Part shown: positions 50,163 to 61,403 of the stretch, in pieces | Numbering within the stretch: the first letter of the stretch is position 1 | Layout of the letters: each line of letters starts with the position of its first letter | Assembly: GCF_024198175.1 (NCBI RefSeq) | Contig: NZ_JAJVKV010000001.1 | Location: 1,736,001-1,800,000, forward strand | Origin: Pyxidicoccus xibeiensis | Lineage (GTDB): Bacteria; Myxococcota; Myxococcia; Myxococcales; Myxococcaceae | DNA: 64,000 bases | Direction: 5' to 3' | Translations under genes and position numbers: made by a program | The notes under the pieces: generated by a model | What the model was told of the DNA's origin: nothing | Database searches by the model: none | What the model saw: only the letters and a program-made list of their open reading frames with translations

Positions 50163-50915
50163 TCAGCCCATGTGAACGGTTCCGCGCGTGGCGTGCGCAG
50201 CTCCGGCACCTTCATCCGGCTCCGGCCCGAGCTCGCGCGGGCTCCACTCGAGCAGCAGCCGGTCCACGAGGGCATCGACCCGCGCCTCCGCGAGCGCCAG
50301 CGACGCCTTCAGCCGCTCGTCTCCAAACTCGTCGTACTCCACCGCCACGGACTCCATGTCGGTGATGCCCATGTAGCCGAAGGCGGTGCGGATGCTTGGC
50401 TCGACGTGGTTCTGGGCCTCCAGCCGCTCGCCCCGTCCATAGCCGAAGTCTCCGCGGGAGCTCAGGATGACGAGCTTCTTGCGCGCCTCCGCCAGCAGCG
50501 GCCAGTACGGCTCTCCGGTCCGCGAGCGGTCGAACCCGAAGGTCCTTCCCACGCGGATGATGTTGTCGATGTACGCCTTGAACTGCGCCGGCACGTTGAA
50601 GTTGTACATGGGCACGCCGGCCACGATGAGGTCCGCGCCGAGCAGCTCGTCCACCAGCGCATCGCTCTCCGCGAGTACGTCGTTCATCCAGGGCTCGCGC
50701 TTCCCGGTCGCCGTGAAGGCCGACTGAATCCAGCGTCCCGTCACCGGTGAAGGCGGAGCCTGCCCGACGTCGCGGTACACGACGGTGTCCCCAGGGCGGG
50801 CCTCCCGCCACCGAGCGACGAAGCGGGCCGACAGGCGGCGCGTGTGTGAGCCGTGACGGTGTTGCTCCGAGCCGCCCGCGCGGGCGCTCGAGTCGAGGTG
50901 AAGGATTCGGGTCAT
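50163..50915 (-). CDS. FMN-dependent NADH-azoreductase (AzoR-like)
   Basis: 250 aa flavodoxin-like oxidoreductase. ILHLDSSARAGGS starts the fold; the family has AGVPMYNFNVPAQFKAYIDNI for the FMN and substrate loop, and VILSSRGDFGYG for the second FMN-binding loop. It reduces quinones and azo compounds with NADH. ATG 50915 has GGAGAG in a good position. A ~20-residue C-terminal tail (EPDEGAGAAHATRG) is longer than in E. coli AzoR. It is divergent from a LysR regulator, which probably controls it, a common arrangement. Confidence 0.9.
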   Translation of the reverse strand: MTRILHLDSSARAGGSEQHRHGSHTRRLSARFVARWREARPGDTVVYRDVGQAPPSPVTGRWIQSAFTATGKREPWMNDVLAESDALVDELLGADLIVAGVPMYNFNVPAQFKAYIDNIIRVGRTFGFDRSRTGEPYWPLLAEARKKLVILSSRGDFGYGRGERLEAQNHVEPSIRTAFGYMGITDMESVAVEYDEFGDERLKASLALAEARVDALVDRLLLEWSPRELGPEPDEGAGAAHATRGTVHMG

Positions 50916-50977
50916 GACGCTCTCCTCCCACAGTGCTTCAGGTTGAGCCCTGCTCATCCATGGAGCGGGCCGCGCAC

Positions 50978-51014
50978 CGTGCCGCGAGGACGTGACTCCC
51001 TCGCGTCCGGCACG
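50978..51014. promoter_or_regulatory. Dyad in the azoR-lysR divergent promoter
   Basis: CGTGCC (50978-50983) and GGACG (50988-50992) pair with CGTCC (51004-51008) and GGCACG (51009-51014), with an unpaired GCGA on one side. Such a site is expected for a LysR-type regulator. No clear T-N11-A half-site was picked out. Confidence 0.35.
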
Positions 51015-51097
51015 ACTAGAGATAGGAGCTGGCCTCCCCGCTGACAAACGCGTAATCCTCAGGCGATGGCTGAGCTGCATTCACCCATGCGTGCTTC

Positions 51098-52045
51098 ATG
51101 AGAGACCTCCCACCGCTCTCGGCGCTCCGGGCCTTCGAGGCGGCCGCACGGCACCTCAGCTTCAAGCGGGCCGCGGACGAGCTCGCCGTGACACCCACGG
51201 CCATCAGCCACCAGGTCCGCCAGCTGGAAGCGTGGCTCGGCCTGCGCCTCTTCGAGCGCCACATCCGGCGCGTGGTGCTGACGTCCGACGGCCAGGCCCT
51301 CTACCCGTCGCTGCGAGAGGGCTTCGACGCGATGACTCGCGGCATCGACGCGCTCAGGAGCCCTCCCGCGCGGGCCGCCCTCACGCTCTCCTCCACGGTG
51401 GCCTTCACGTCGAAGTGGCTGGTGCCGCGCGTCGCCGCGTTCCGGGCGGCGTGCCCCGGGCTCGACCTGCGCCTCCATGCCTCCGACGACGCGGTGGACC
51501 TGAGGACGGGAGGCGTGGACCTCGCCATCCGCTACGGCCGCGGTGCCTACCCCGGCCTGCGCTCGGAGCTGCTGCTCCAGGACCGCTTCGCGCCCGTGTG
51601 CAGCCCCCGGCTCGGCGTGCGCGGGCCGGCGGACCTCGGCAGGCACCCGCTCATCCGCTTCGAGTGGCGCCGCGTCCAGGACGACACGCCCACCTGGCCC
51701 CGCTGGTTCGCCAGCGCGGGCCGGCCCTACCGCACCCCGGGCGGGGAGCTGCTCTTCTCCGACGAGTCCCACGCCATCCAGGCCGCCATCGCCGGCCAGG
51801 GCATCGCACTCGTCAGCCTCGTGCTCGTCGCTGAGGAACTTTCCAGCGGGGCGCTCGTGCAGCCCTTCGGGCCGGAGCTGGACGGGTTCGCGTACCACCT
51901 CGTCCAGCTCGACACGCCGCGCCATGCGGAGCGGCTGGCCGCCGTGCGTCGCTGGCTGCTGGCCGAAGCGAAGGCGCTCACCTCACATCCGGCCGGAACG
52001 CGCTCCTACAAGGGGCGGAAGCGAAGGCGTCCGGGCGCGTCCTGA
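51098..52045 (+). CDS. LysR-family transcription regulator (GcvA-like)
   Basis: 315 aa. The N-terminal winged helix-turn-helix reads LPPLSALRAFEAAARHLSF, ADELAVTPTAISHQVRQLE. The substrate-binding half (LTLSSTVAFTSKWLVPRV, VDLAIRYGRGAYPGL, IAGQGIALVSLVLVAEEL) is typical of the GcvA subgroup, which often regulates divergent metabolic genes. It is divergent from the azoreductase and probably controls it in response to a quinone or similar compound. The C-terminal ~20 residues are basic (SYKGRKRRRPG). Confidence 0.92.
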   Translation: MRDLPPLSALRAFEAAARHLSFKRAADELAVTPTAISHQVRQLEAWLGLRLFERHIRRVVLTSDGQALYPSLREGFDAMTRGIDALRSPPARAALTLSSTVAFTSKWLVPRVAAFRAACPGLDLRLHASDDAVDLRTGGVDLAIRYGRGAYPGLRSELLLQDRFAPVCSPRLGVRGPADLGRHPLIRFEWRRVQDDTPTWPRWFASAGRPYRTPGGELLFSDESHAIQAAIAGQGIALVSLVLVAEELSSGALVQPFGPELDGFAYHLVQLDTPRHAERLAAVRRWLLAEAKALTSHPAGTRSYKGRKRRRPGAS

Positions 52046-52116
52046 CCGCCGTCAGGGGAGTGTCAGACCGCTCCCTAGAATGCCCGCCCTCACCCGGTGA
52101 TTTTCACGGAGGCATT

Positions 52117-52722
52117 GTGACGGAAGGCACCATCCCCCATTCGCGCTATTCGATGCTCACGGCCCTGCCCTCGGGCTGGGTGGGGGAGATTCTGGACGAG
52201 GAGCTGGTCGCCTCGCCCCGCCCCACCGCCGCGCAGACGCGCGCGGCCTTCATGCTGGGCGTGGAGCTGGGAGAACAGCTCGACCGCCGCCGGGGCGGCA
52301 GCGGCCGCTGGTGCTTCCTGCGCGCGCCCGAGCTGCACCTGGGCCACGACATGCTCGTGCCGGACCTGGCGGGCTGGCGCCGCGAGCGCGTGGACGCCCC
52401 GCTGGACCCGGACGTCCCCTTCCTCACGCTGGCGCCGGACTGGGTGTGCGAGGTGCTCGCGCCCTCCACGGCCGCGCTGGACCGCACGCGCAAGCTGCCC
52501 CTCTACGCGCGCGCGGGCGTCGCCCACGTCTGGCTGGTGGACCCCACCGCCCGCACGCTGGAAGTGTACCAGCGCGTCAAGCGCGGCTGGCTCCTCACCG
52601 GCAGCTACGAGGCGGACTCGCTGGTGCGCGCCGAGCCCTTCGCGTCCTCGATGCTGGAGCTCGGCTCACTCTGGCTGGCCGAGGGCTCCGAGAAGCCCAC
52701 GCTGCTGGCCGCCGTACCCTGA
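52117..52722 (+). CDS. Uma2-family (DUF820) nuclease-fold protein
   Basis: 201 aa. Uma2 proteins have a restriction-enzyme PD-(D/E)XK fold and unknown substrates; they expand greatly in cyanobacteria and also occur in myxobacteria. Seen here are VGEILDEELVASPRPT, the catalytic Asp-x-Glu region MLVPDLAGWRRER, PDWVCEVLAPST, and RKLPLYARAGVAHVWLVDP, the family signature. GTG 52117 follows ACGGAGG; the frame is open 19 codons further up but without a ribosome-binding site. It stands alone with no toxin or mobile-element partner. Confidence 0.9.
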   Translation: MTEGTIPHSRYSMLTALPSGWVGEILDEELVASPRPTAAQTRAAFMLGVELGEQLDRRRGGSGRWCFLRAPELHLGHDMLVPDLAGWRRERVDAPLDPDVPFLTLAPDWVCEVLAPSTAALDRTRKLPLYARAGVAHVWLVDPTARTLEVYQRVKRGWLLTGSYEADSLVRAEPFASSMLELGSLWLAEGSEKPTLLAAVP

Positions 52723-52734
52723 GGGTCGCGCCGG

Positions 52735-53850
52735 TCAGCCGGCGCGCTTGAGAAAGGTGTCGTCGGTGGAGCGGATCAACCGGCGCACCGCCCGCAGCAG
52801 CAGGTCGGGGTCCACCGGCGCGGCGAGGAAGCCCCTCGCCCCCACCGCCTGGGCCCGGGGCAAGTCCAGCTCCGGCACCTTGCCGGCCACCACCACCTGC
52901 GCACGCACCCGCTGGCCCAGCGCCTCCATGGAGGGCAGCGGCGCCACCACCACCTGGGACTCGCCGGCCGCCAGCAGCTCCTCCGTGCTGGCCACCCGGG
53001 CCGTCACGCCCTCACTGGCCTCCAGCACGCGCACCAGCCCGGCCGCGGCCTCCGCGCCCCAGCCGTACACCAGCACCTGGGCCACCTGCTCGGGCCGGGC
53101 CGCCGTCAGCGTCGGCATCTTCACCCCTGGGGGCGTCATCGTCCTCGCGGGCGCGGGCGGAGGCGTGGGCCGCGTGGCCTGCACGGGCGCGGGCGGAGGC
53201 GTGGGCCGCGTGGCCTGCACGGCCGTGGGCGGAGGCAGCACGACGTCCTCCAGCGCGGCGAGCATGGGCAGCCCGTCCTCGGCGGGAGGCGCCTCCATGT
53301 TGGTCAGCTCCGCCATGCTGCCACCCAGCAGCATGGGCATGCTCTCGTCCGCGTCGGGCAGCGAGAAGCTCTCCAGGCCGGCGCGCCGGGGCGCCACCTC
53401 ACCCGTTTCACCCCGGTACACGCGGCCGATGGCGCGGCGGATGGCGGGGTCCGTGGCCAGCTTCGCCACCACGCGCGACTTGCCGGACACGCTCTTCACC
53501 GCGTCCAGCGACGCCAGGCTGGCCGGCGCGGCAATGGCCACCACCAGCACCGCATCCCGGGGGCCCTTGCCCTCCAGCCGCAGCGGCACCACCCGGTGCG
53601 CCTCCGCCACCTTCTCCGGAATCAGGTACGCCAGGTTGGCGTCCGGCACCTGGACGTCCAGGTCCACCGTCTGCATCCCCACCTGGCTCGCCAGCGCCTC
53701 GAGGACCTGCTGCGCGGTGCAGAAGCGTTGATCCACCACCACCTGCCCCAACGGCACCCCCCACTTGCGCTGGTACGCCAACGCGGAGTGGAGCTGCAGC
53801 GCATCAATCACACCGCGCTCCAGGAGGATGTCACCCAGTCGCTTCTTCAT
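52735..53850 (-). CDS. Orphan GspE/PilB N-terminal-domain protein fused to a receiver-like domain
   Basis: 371 aa. Residues ~1-130 form the T2SSE-N/MshEN domain (KKRLGDILLERGVIDALQL, WGVPLGQVVVDQRFCTAQQV, GMQTVDLDVQVPDANLAYL), which binds c-di-GMP in some ATPases. A Pro/Thr-rich linker (VQATRPTPPPAP repeated) follows, then a domain of ~120 residues that looks like a degenerate receiver (QVLVYGWGAEAAAGLVRVLEAS, QVVVAPLPSMEALG, RGFLAAPVDPDLLLRAVRRL). The ATPase of GspE/PilB is absent. It may act as a c-di-GMP or assembly adaptor for pili or secretion. ATG 53850 has the typical start of the family. Confidence 0.78.
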   Translation of the reverse strand: MKKRLGDILLERGVIDALQLHSALAYQRKWGVPLGQVVVDQRFCTAQQVLEALASQVGMQTVDLDVQVPDANLAYLIPEKVAEAHRVVPLRLEGKGPRDAVLVVAIAAPASLASLDAVKSVSGKSRVVAKLATDPAIRRAIGRVYRGETGEVAPRRAGLESFSLPDADESMPMLLGGSMAELTNMEAPPAEDGLPMLAALEDVVLPPPTAVQATRPTPPPAPVQATRPTPPPAPARTMTPPGVKMPTLTAARPEQVAQVLVYGWGAEAAAGLVRVLEASEGVTARVASTEELLAAGESQVVVAPLPSMEALGQRVRAQVVVAGKVPELDLPRAQAVGARGFLAAPVDPDLLLRAVRRLIRSTDDTFLKRAG

Positions 53851-54152
53851 CGTCGGTTCCCTCGGCCCCCCACCGCGGCCACCTGCCCTGCCCTCGGGTA
53901 TGGCCCGGTCCAGGAAAGTCAAAATCTGTCTACGCTTCCACCCGGCGTGCGGTTTCTTCGCGGACGCCAGATGGTTCCGCGTCCGCGCCACCTTGCAAGG
54001 CGGAGGCCGCGTGCTTACTCGGCGCCCGCCCCGGCGGTGCGTGTCGTCTAGTGGATGCAGGGCCTGTCCTCAAGTGCGCGAGGAGCGCCTGGCCGTCCTC
54101 CATCCGACAGCCTCATGGGCGTCATGTCGGTGCCTTACCTAGCTTCTCCCCC

Positions 54153-54743
54153 ATGGGCGTGATGTGCCTCGATGGGTTGGTGGGGCTCCTTCGGGAGGAG
54201 GCCGGCCGGAAGCCGGGCCTCGAGGGGATGGGTGAGCGGCTCGGGGGGCTCGTGGTGGAGCCGTCCAGCCTGAGGCCCTATCTGCACTTCGGCCGGGGCC
54301 GGTACACGCGCAACCTCGTGTACCGGGACGCGCGGCTGGAGATCATCGTCAACTGCTGGGACTCGGGCACGGCGTCGCCCATCCATGACCATGACGGGCA
54401 GGAGTGCTGGTTCAGCATCCAGGCCGGCACCTTCGTGATGGAGAACTACGCGCTGGTGGCCGGCGGGCTGGGGCCGGGCCCCGCGCGCCTGGGGCCGCCG
54501 GAGGTGGTGGGGCCGGTGGGCGTGGGCCACGTGGACTTCCGCAGCCCCGAGGCGCCCATCCACCGCGTCATCGCCCACGAGGGGCCCGCGGTGTCCCTGC
54601 ACGTGTACGCGGGGCCGGTGGCGCGCTGTCTCGTGTTCGACCCGCGGCGCCAGCGGTGTGCCCTGCGGGAGCTCCGCTACGACTCCATCTTCGGACGGCC
54701 CTTGGCCCGGAAGGAGACCGCGCCCACGCTGGCCCTCTTCTGA
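54153..54743 (+). CDS. Cysteine dioxygenase family protein
   Basis: 196 aa, typical of bacterial thiol dioxygenases (about 190-200). The metal-binding HxH is SPIHDHDGQECWFSI, and the third His is in the later HRVIAHEGPAVSLHVYAGP region. These enzymes oxidise cysteine or 3-mercaptopropionate to the sulfinate with Fe(II) and O2. The Cys of the eukaryotic Cys-Tyr cofactor cannot be confirmed here. The ATG at 54153 gives MGVMCLDGL. Convergent with sppA. Confidence 0.88.
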   Translation: MGVMCLDGLVGLLREEAGRKPGLEGMGERLGGLVVEPSSLRPYLHFGRGRYTRNLVYRDARLEIIVNCWDSGTASPIHDHDGQECWFSIQAGTFVMENYALVAGGLGPGPARLGPPEVVGPVGVGHVDFRSPEAPIHRVIAHEGPAVSLHVYAGPVARCLVFDPRRQRCALRELRYDSIFGRPLARKETAPTLALF

Positions 54744-54922
54744 GTCACGGCCACCCCGGACCTGGAAGGCCTCGGAAGGCCCCATTCCGCGTCCGGCCCC
54801 TACGCCCGTGCGTCCCGTCAGTACGCAAGGGCCGGCGGGGCAGTGCGGCGGGGCATGGCGGAAGGCCCGGGCCTGCGCCCTCCGCCGGGGAGAACGCCGT
54901 GCCCGGGCATGGTTCGTCGCTA

Positions 54923-56713
54923 CTACCGGCCTGCCTCGGGCAGGGGCGCGTAGAGCGAGCCGCGCTGGTGCTCGAGCAGGCCGAGCCGCGCGCCCAGCGA
55001 GTACACCATGCGCGTGCCCTCCAGCAGGGGTGCGAAGGGGGACAGCATGCTGACGGAGGCGGCATCGTCCTCGCTGTTGTCGCCCGTCTGGCCGAGCAGC
55101 TCCGACAGCACCTCGGACGTCCCCTTCTTGCGCGGGTACTCCTCCACGTGCACGCGGGCGTCGGCGGGCAGCTTCGCCGCCTCCTTCGCCAGCGCGAGCG
55201 CCTTGGGATAGCCGCCCAGCGCGTCCACCAGCCCGTTCGCCAGCGCGTCCTCACCCGTCCAGACGCGGCCCCTGGCAATCTCCCGCAGCTTCTCCACCGG
55301 CATCTTCCGCCCGTTCGCCGCGCGCTGCGTGAAGTCCGCGTAGATGCGGTCCATCGTCGCCTGCGCCCGCGCCTCCTGCTCCGGCGTGAAGTCCGCGTCC
55401 GAGTCGTACATCGCGGCGTTGCGGCCGGCGGACACCGTCTCGAAGTTCACCCCGAGCTTCTCCCAGAAGTCCGCCGTCACGAACTTGCCCGCGTACACGC
55501 CGATGCTCCCGGTGAGCGTGCCCGGCTGCGCGACAATCTTGTCCGCGTCCATGGCGACGAAGTAGCCGCCGCTCGCGGCATACGTGCCCATGGTGACGAT
55601 GACGGGCTTGCCCGCCTCGCGCGCGCGCTGCACCTCGCGGCGCACGGTGTCGCTGGCCACGTAGCTGCCTCCGGGGCTGTCCACGCGGAAGAGGATGGCC
55701 TTCACCCGCGGGTCCTCCGCGGCCTTGCGCAGCCCCGCCGCGACGCTGTCGGCGCCCATCGTCTGGTCGCCGGAGAGCGGGTTGGACTGGCTCTTGCCTC
55801 GCGTCACCCCGCCCACGCCGTACACGAGGGCGATGGTCTCCCCGGTGGCGTGCGGCCGGCCGGCGCGCTCCAGGTACTTCTGCACGTAGAGCAGCTCGGC
55901 GCCGTCGCCCGCTTCCTTCTTCAGCGCGCCGTAGATTTCGTCGCGGTAGCGCAGCCCGTCCACCAGCTTCGCGTCCACCGCCTCCTGGCCCAGCAGCGGC
56001 GCGCGGTCGATGAGGGCGCGCACCTCGTCCTCCTTCAGCTTCCGGTCCTCGGCGATGCCTCGCACCACCTGGCCGAAGAGGCTGGCCGTGTAGCGCTCGG
56101 TGGCCTCGCGGTGCGGGGCGTTGTAGCCCTGCTCCGTATAGGTGTTGACGGCGTTCTTGTACTCGGCGCGCTTGTGGTAGCGCGGCGTCACGCCCAGCTT
56201 GGCGAAGGCGTCGCGGGCGAAGGGCGTCTCGAAGGTGAGGCCGGTGACGTTCAGGTCGCCTGACGGCTGGATGTAGACCTCGTCGAAGGCGGAGGCGACG
56301 TAGTACGCGAGCGTGGCGTTGTTCACCTCGCCGAAGCTGTCCGCGTAGGCCACGGCCTTCTTGCCGGTGGCGCGGAAGGCCTTCACCGCGTCGCGCAGCT
56401 CCTGCGCGGAGGCGGGGCTGCCGGGGTTGCCGATGCGCACCACCAGCGACTTCACGCGCGAGTCGGTGCCCGCCTTCTCCAGCGCGTCCACGACGTCGCG
56501 CACCGTGGCGGGGTCCTCACCGAAGGCGCCGGCGAGCGAGCTATCACTCACGTGCTCCGGCAGGGGGCTCTCCAGGTCCAGCTCCAGCACGAGGTTGGAG
56601 GGCACGCTCGGGCCGCTCGCCGACGCGAGCACCATCAGGCCGATGAGGCCCACCACGAAAAGAACGGACATCGCGCCGATGAAGGCCAGCGTGCCGACGA
56701 GAATTCGTTTCAT
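54923..56713 (-). CDS. sppA: Signal peptide peptidase SppA (67K type)
   Basis: 596 aa, membrane-anchored by an N-terminal segment (LVGTLAFIGAMSVLFVVGLIGLMVLAS). Two S49 domains make up the rest, as in E. coli SppA. The general-base Lys lies in RYHKRAEYKNAVNTY (~200) and the nucleophile Ser in MGTYAASGGYFVAM (~395). The second half also has LTGSIGVYAGKF. SppA degrades leftover signal peptides in the membrane. The stop is followed by a palindromic region (AGGCCCGGGCCT at 54863-54874). No operon partner on the same strand within 200 bases. Confidence 0.94.
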   Translation of the reverse strand: MKRILVGTLAFIGAMSVLFVVGLIGLMVLASASGPSVPSNLVLELDLESPLPEHVSDSSLAGAFGEDPATVRDVVDALEKAGTDSRVKSLVVRIGNPGSPASAQELRDAVKAFRATGKKAVAYADSFGEVNNATLAYYVASAFDEVYIQPSGDLNVTGLTFETPFARDAFAKLGVTPRYHKRAEYKNAVNTYTEQGYNAPHREATERYTASLFGQVVRGIAEDRKLKEDEVRALIDRAPLLGQEAVDAKLVDGLRYRDEIYGALKKEAGDGAELLYVQKYLERAGRPHATGETIALVYGVGGVTRGKSQSNPLSGDQTMGADSVAAGLRKAAEDPRVKAILFRVDSPGGSYVASDTVRREVQRAREAGKPVIVTMGTYAASGGYFVAMDADKIVAQPGTLTGSIGVYAGKFVTADFWEKLGVNFETVSAGRNAAMYDSDADFTPEQEARAQATMDRIYADFTQRAANGRKMPVEKLREIARGRVWTGEDALANGLVDALGGYPKALALAKEAAKLPADARVHVEEYPRKKGTSEVLSELLGQTGDNSEDDAASVSMLSPFAPLLEGTRMVYSLGARLGLLEHQRGSLYAPLPEAGR

Positions 56714-56913
56714 CCGATGGGACTCCTGGTACGCGCGAGACAGGGGACGGCCCTGGCGGGCGGTCCTTACTACTTAACGGGCCGCGGCGACGATGCTTGC
56801 ACGTCCCCGTCTGTTCGCGGCTTCGCGATGCGGCCTCTCGAATGGACCCGGTCCCCCAGGCTCCTCGCCGGGCGGAAGGGCGGGCGGACTCTCGCGGGAG
56901 GGCGCATCCGGGC

Positions 56914-57606
56914 TCAGCCGGTGGCCTCGGGCGTCGCACCGGGAAGCGGGCCTCCGCCCGTGGAGGAGCGGGGTTCGAGCTCCACCACGAGGGGCTGGCG
57001 GACGCCGAAGGGCAGCAGCCGGCAATTGGAGACATTGAGGAAGCGGGTGGGCAGGCCGGGCAGCGCGTACTCACCGTACGCCTCGTGGATGTGGCCGAAG
57101 ACATGGAGCTGGGGCCGCGCCTGGCGCACGCGGACCAGCAGGTCCTCACAGCCCGCGGCGGTGCCGGTGAAGGTCCGGTCCCCGAGCCCCGCGGGAGGGC
57201 CATGGGTGATGAGCACGTCGAGGCCCTCGGGGATGCGGTCCCAGTGGGCGCGGATGTCCGGGCCGCGGTCGCGGTTGAAGGCCCAGCGGCCGAAGCGCGG
57301 CGTGATGGGCGAGCCCCAGAGGCGCAGCCCCGCGATGACGGCCGCCTCGTCATCGAGATAGTGCACGCCTGCCTCGCGGGTGAGCGCGCGGGCCAGCTCG
57401 GGCTCCTGCTCGAAGATGAAGTCGTGGTTGCCCGCGATGAGCACCTTCTCCCGGGCCTCGCGGGTGGAGAACCACTTCAGGAAGGCGTCCAGCTGTGGCC
57501 GCGTCCCCCGGTGCGAGAAGTCCCCCGCGTGGATGAGCACGTCACATGGAGGCACCTCGAGGGCCTCGTGACGCATGTGCGTATCGGAGAGGAGCACCAG
57601 CCGCAT
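56914..57606 (-). CDS. Metallophosphoesterase
   Basis: 230 aa calcineurin-like phosphoesterase. All metal motifs are seen: LLSDTHMRH, LIHAGDFSHRG, IAGNHDFIFEQ, ITHGPPAGLGD and FGHIHEAYGEY. The two-metal centre is complete. Substrates of such small members are diverse (phosphodiesters such as cyclic nucleotides). The C-terminal ~20 residues are Gly/Pro/Thr-rich. Start ATG 57606 follows AGGGA with short spacing. A similar motif order occurs in many bacterial UDG or YfcE-type phosphoesterases. Confidence 0.9.
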   Translation of the reverse strand: MRLVLLSDTHMRHEALEVPPCDVLIHAGDFSHRGTRPQLDAFLKWFSTREAREKVLIAGNHDFIFEQEPELARALTREAGVHYLDDEAAVIAGLRLWGSPITPRFGRWAFNRDRGPDIRAHWDRIPEGLDVLITHGPPAGLGDRTFTGTAAGCEDLLVRVRQARPQLHVFGHIHEAYGEYALPGLPTRFLNVSNCRLLPFGVRQPLVVELEPRSSTGGGPLPGATPEATG

Positions 57607-57706
57607 CCATGTCCCTTCGTGGGTCGCCGCCGGGAAGGTTAATCGGTGCCCGGGGTGGTCGCGATGAAAGCACCCCGGGCTCGGCTCCATTTACGTTCGC
57701 GACGGG

Positions 57707-58054
57707 TCAGGCCGGCTGCGGATCATGCCCCCGTCGCAGATGGTCCTCGAAGCGGCCACGGTCTTCCAGAACCTCATCCGCGAGCTTGTTCAACGTGCGG
57801 CCAATCCTCGCGAGATGTTTCTCGTGGAGTTCTCGGGTCGAGCGAAAAGCCTGGGCAAGACCCCCCATGTCCTTATTGGTCTGACTGAACGCCGCCGCGA
57901 GGCGACTGAACTCCGCCGCGAGTCCTTGGAACTGCTCCTCGACGACCTGGAACTGCCGGTCGACTCGCTCGTTCGCCGCAACCCCCTGTTGCCGCAGGTC
58001 TTCCACTTCCTGAAGAAGCTGCATCAACACATCCCTGCCCGTAGCCATCGCCAT
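57707..58054 (-). CDS. Coiled-coil hypothetical protein
   Basis: 115 aa almost entirely coiled coil (LMQLLQEVEDLRQQGV, ANERVDRQFQVVEEQFQGL, STRELHEKHLARIGRTLNKL), with no signal peptide. GGGAGGA lies a few bases before the ATG at 58054; an ATG at 58048 is an alternative. It could be a DNA- or protein-binding scaffold, but no family was recognised. The metallophosphoesterase gene follows it on the same strand after 100 bases. Confidence 0.7.
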   Translation of the reverse strand: MAMATGRDVLMQLLQEVEDLRQQGVAANERVDRQFQVVEEQFQGLAAEFSRLAAAFSQTNKDMGGLAQAFRSTRELHEKHLARIGRTLNKLADEVLEDRGRFEDHLRRGHDPQPA

Positions 58055-58372
58055 TGCTCCTCCCGCCCGCCGGGGTTGGCTTCCGGCGGGACGTCATGCA
58101 CCCTACCAACCCAATCTGACACGGCGGCTGACGCGGAGACGACCTGTAAGGTCCGGTGACTCCCGGCAGCCCTGATCATCCGCCACGATGATCAGCGCCC
58201 CGTGCCATGCCCCCAGAGTAGCCGGTTCATGCCCGCAGTCAACCTCACAGGGTACAAGTCCGGCACACAACCCAGCACGTCAACTCGCGCCCCGGAAGCC
58301 ACGGCTCGGGATGGCGGTAGGCCCATATCGGGTTAGAAGCCCGTGCACTCCCAGAAGACCCGCGAGGACCGC
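58055..58372. other. Intergenic region with dyad, divergent promoters
   Basis: 318 bases between the divergent coiled-coil gene and the fused M16 gene. The dyad at 58172-58195 is the only clear feature. A GAGGA ribosome-binding site lies at the right end, in front of ATG 58373. No small RNA or tRNA was seen. Confidence 0.5.
58172..58195. promoter_or_regulatory. Perfect 9-base inverted repeat
   Basis: CTGATCATC (58172-58180) and GATGATCAG (58187-58195) are perfect complements around CGCCAC. It lies between divergent genes, so it is more likely an operator for a dimeric regulator than a terminator. Confidence 0.45.
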
Positions 58373-61198
<2,826 letters not shown>

Positions 61199-61233
61199 CG
61201 CGGTAGCGCCCCGCCTCCCCTGCAGGGCCTCGG

Positions 61234-61275
61234 AGCCCCGCGGTGCCACCCGGCGTCGCGGGGCTTCGTGTTTTC
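61234..61275 (+). terminator. Rho-independent terminator
   Basis: AGCCCCGCG (61234-61242) pairs perfectly with CGCGGGGCT (61257-61265); TCGTGTTTT follows, a T-rich tail rare in this genome. It terminates the fused M16 gene. Confidence 0.75.
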
Positions 61276-61403
61276 GCACGTGCGCGATGTTCGCGAGGCG
61301 ACGAAGCCGGAGCTTGCCGAGGTGGGGCGAGCGCCTCCAGGGTGTGTGGTGCCAGTGCGTGACGCGGTGGCTACCTTCCTGCAAGGGCAAGGCAGGGAGG
61401 GAT

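Noticed and set aside
54040-54110. GTCTAGTGG resembling the D-loop start of a tRNA
   Set aside because: No T-arm GGTTCGAATCC-like sequence, no acceptor stem and no anticodon stem could be drawn.
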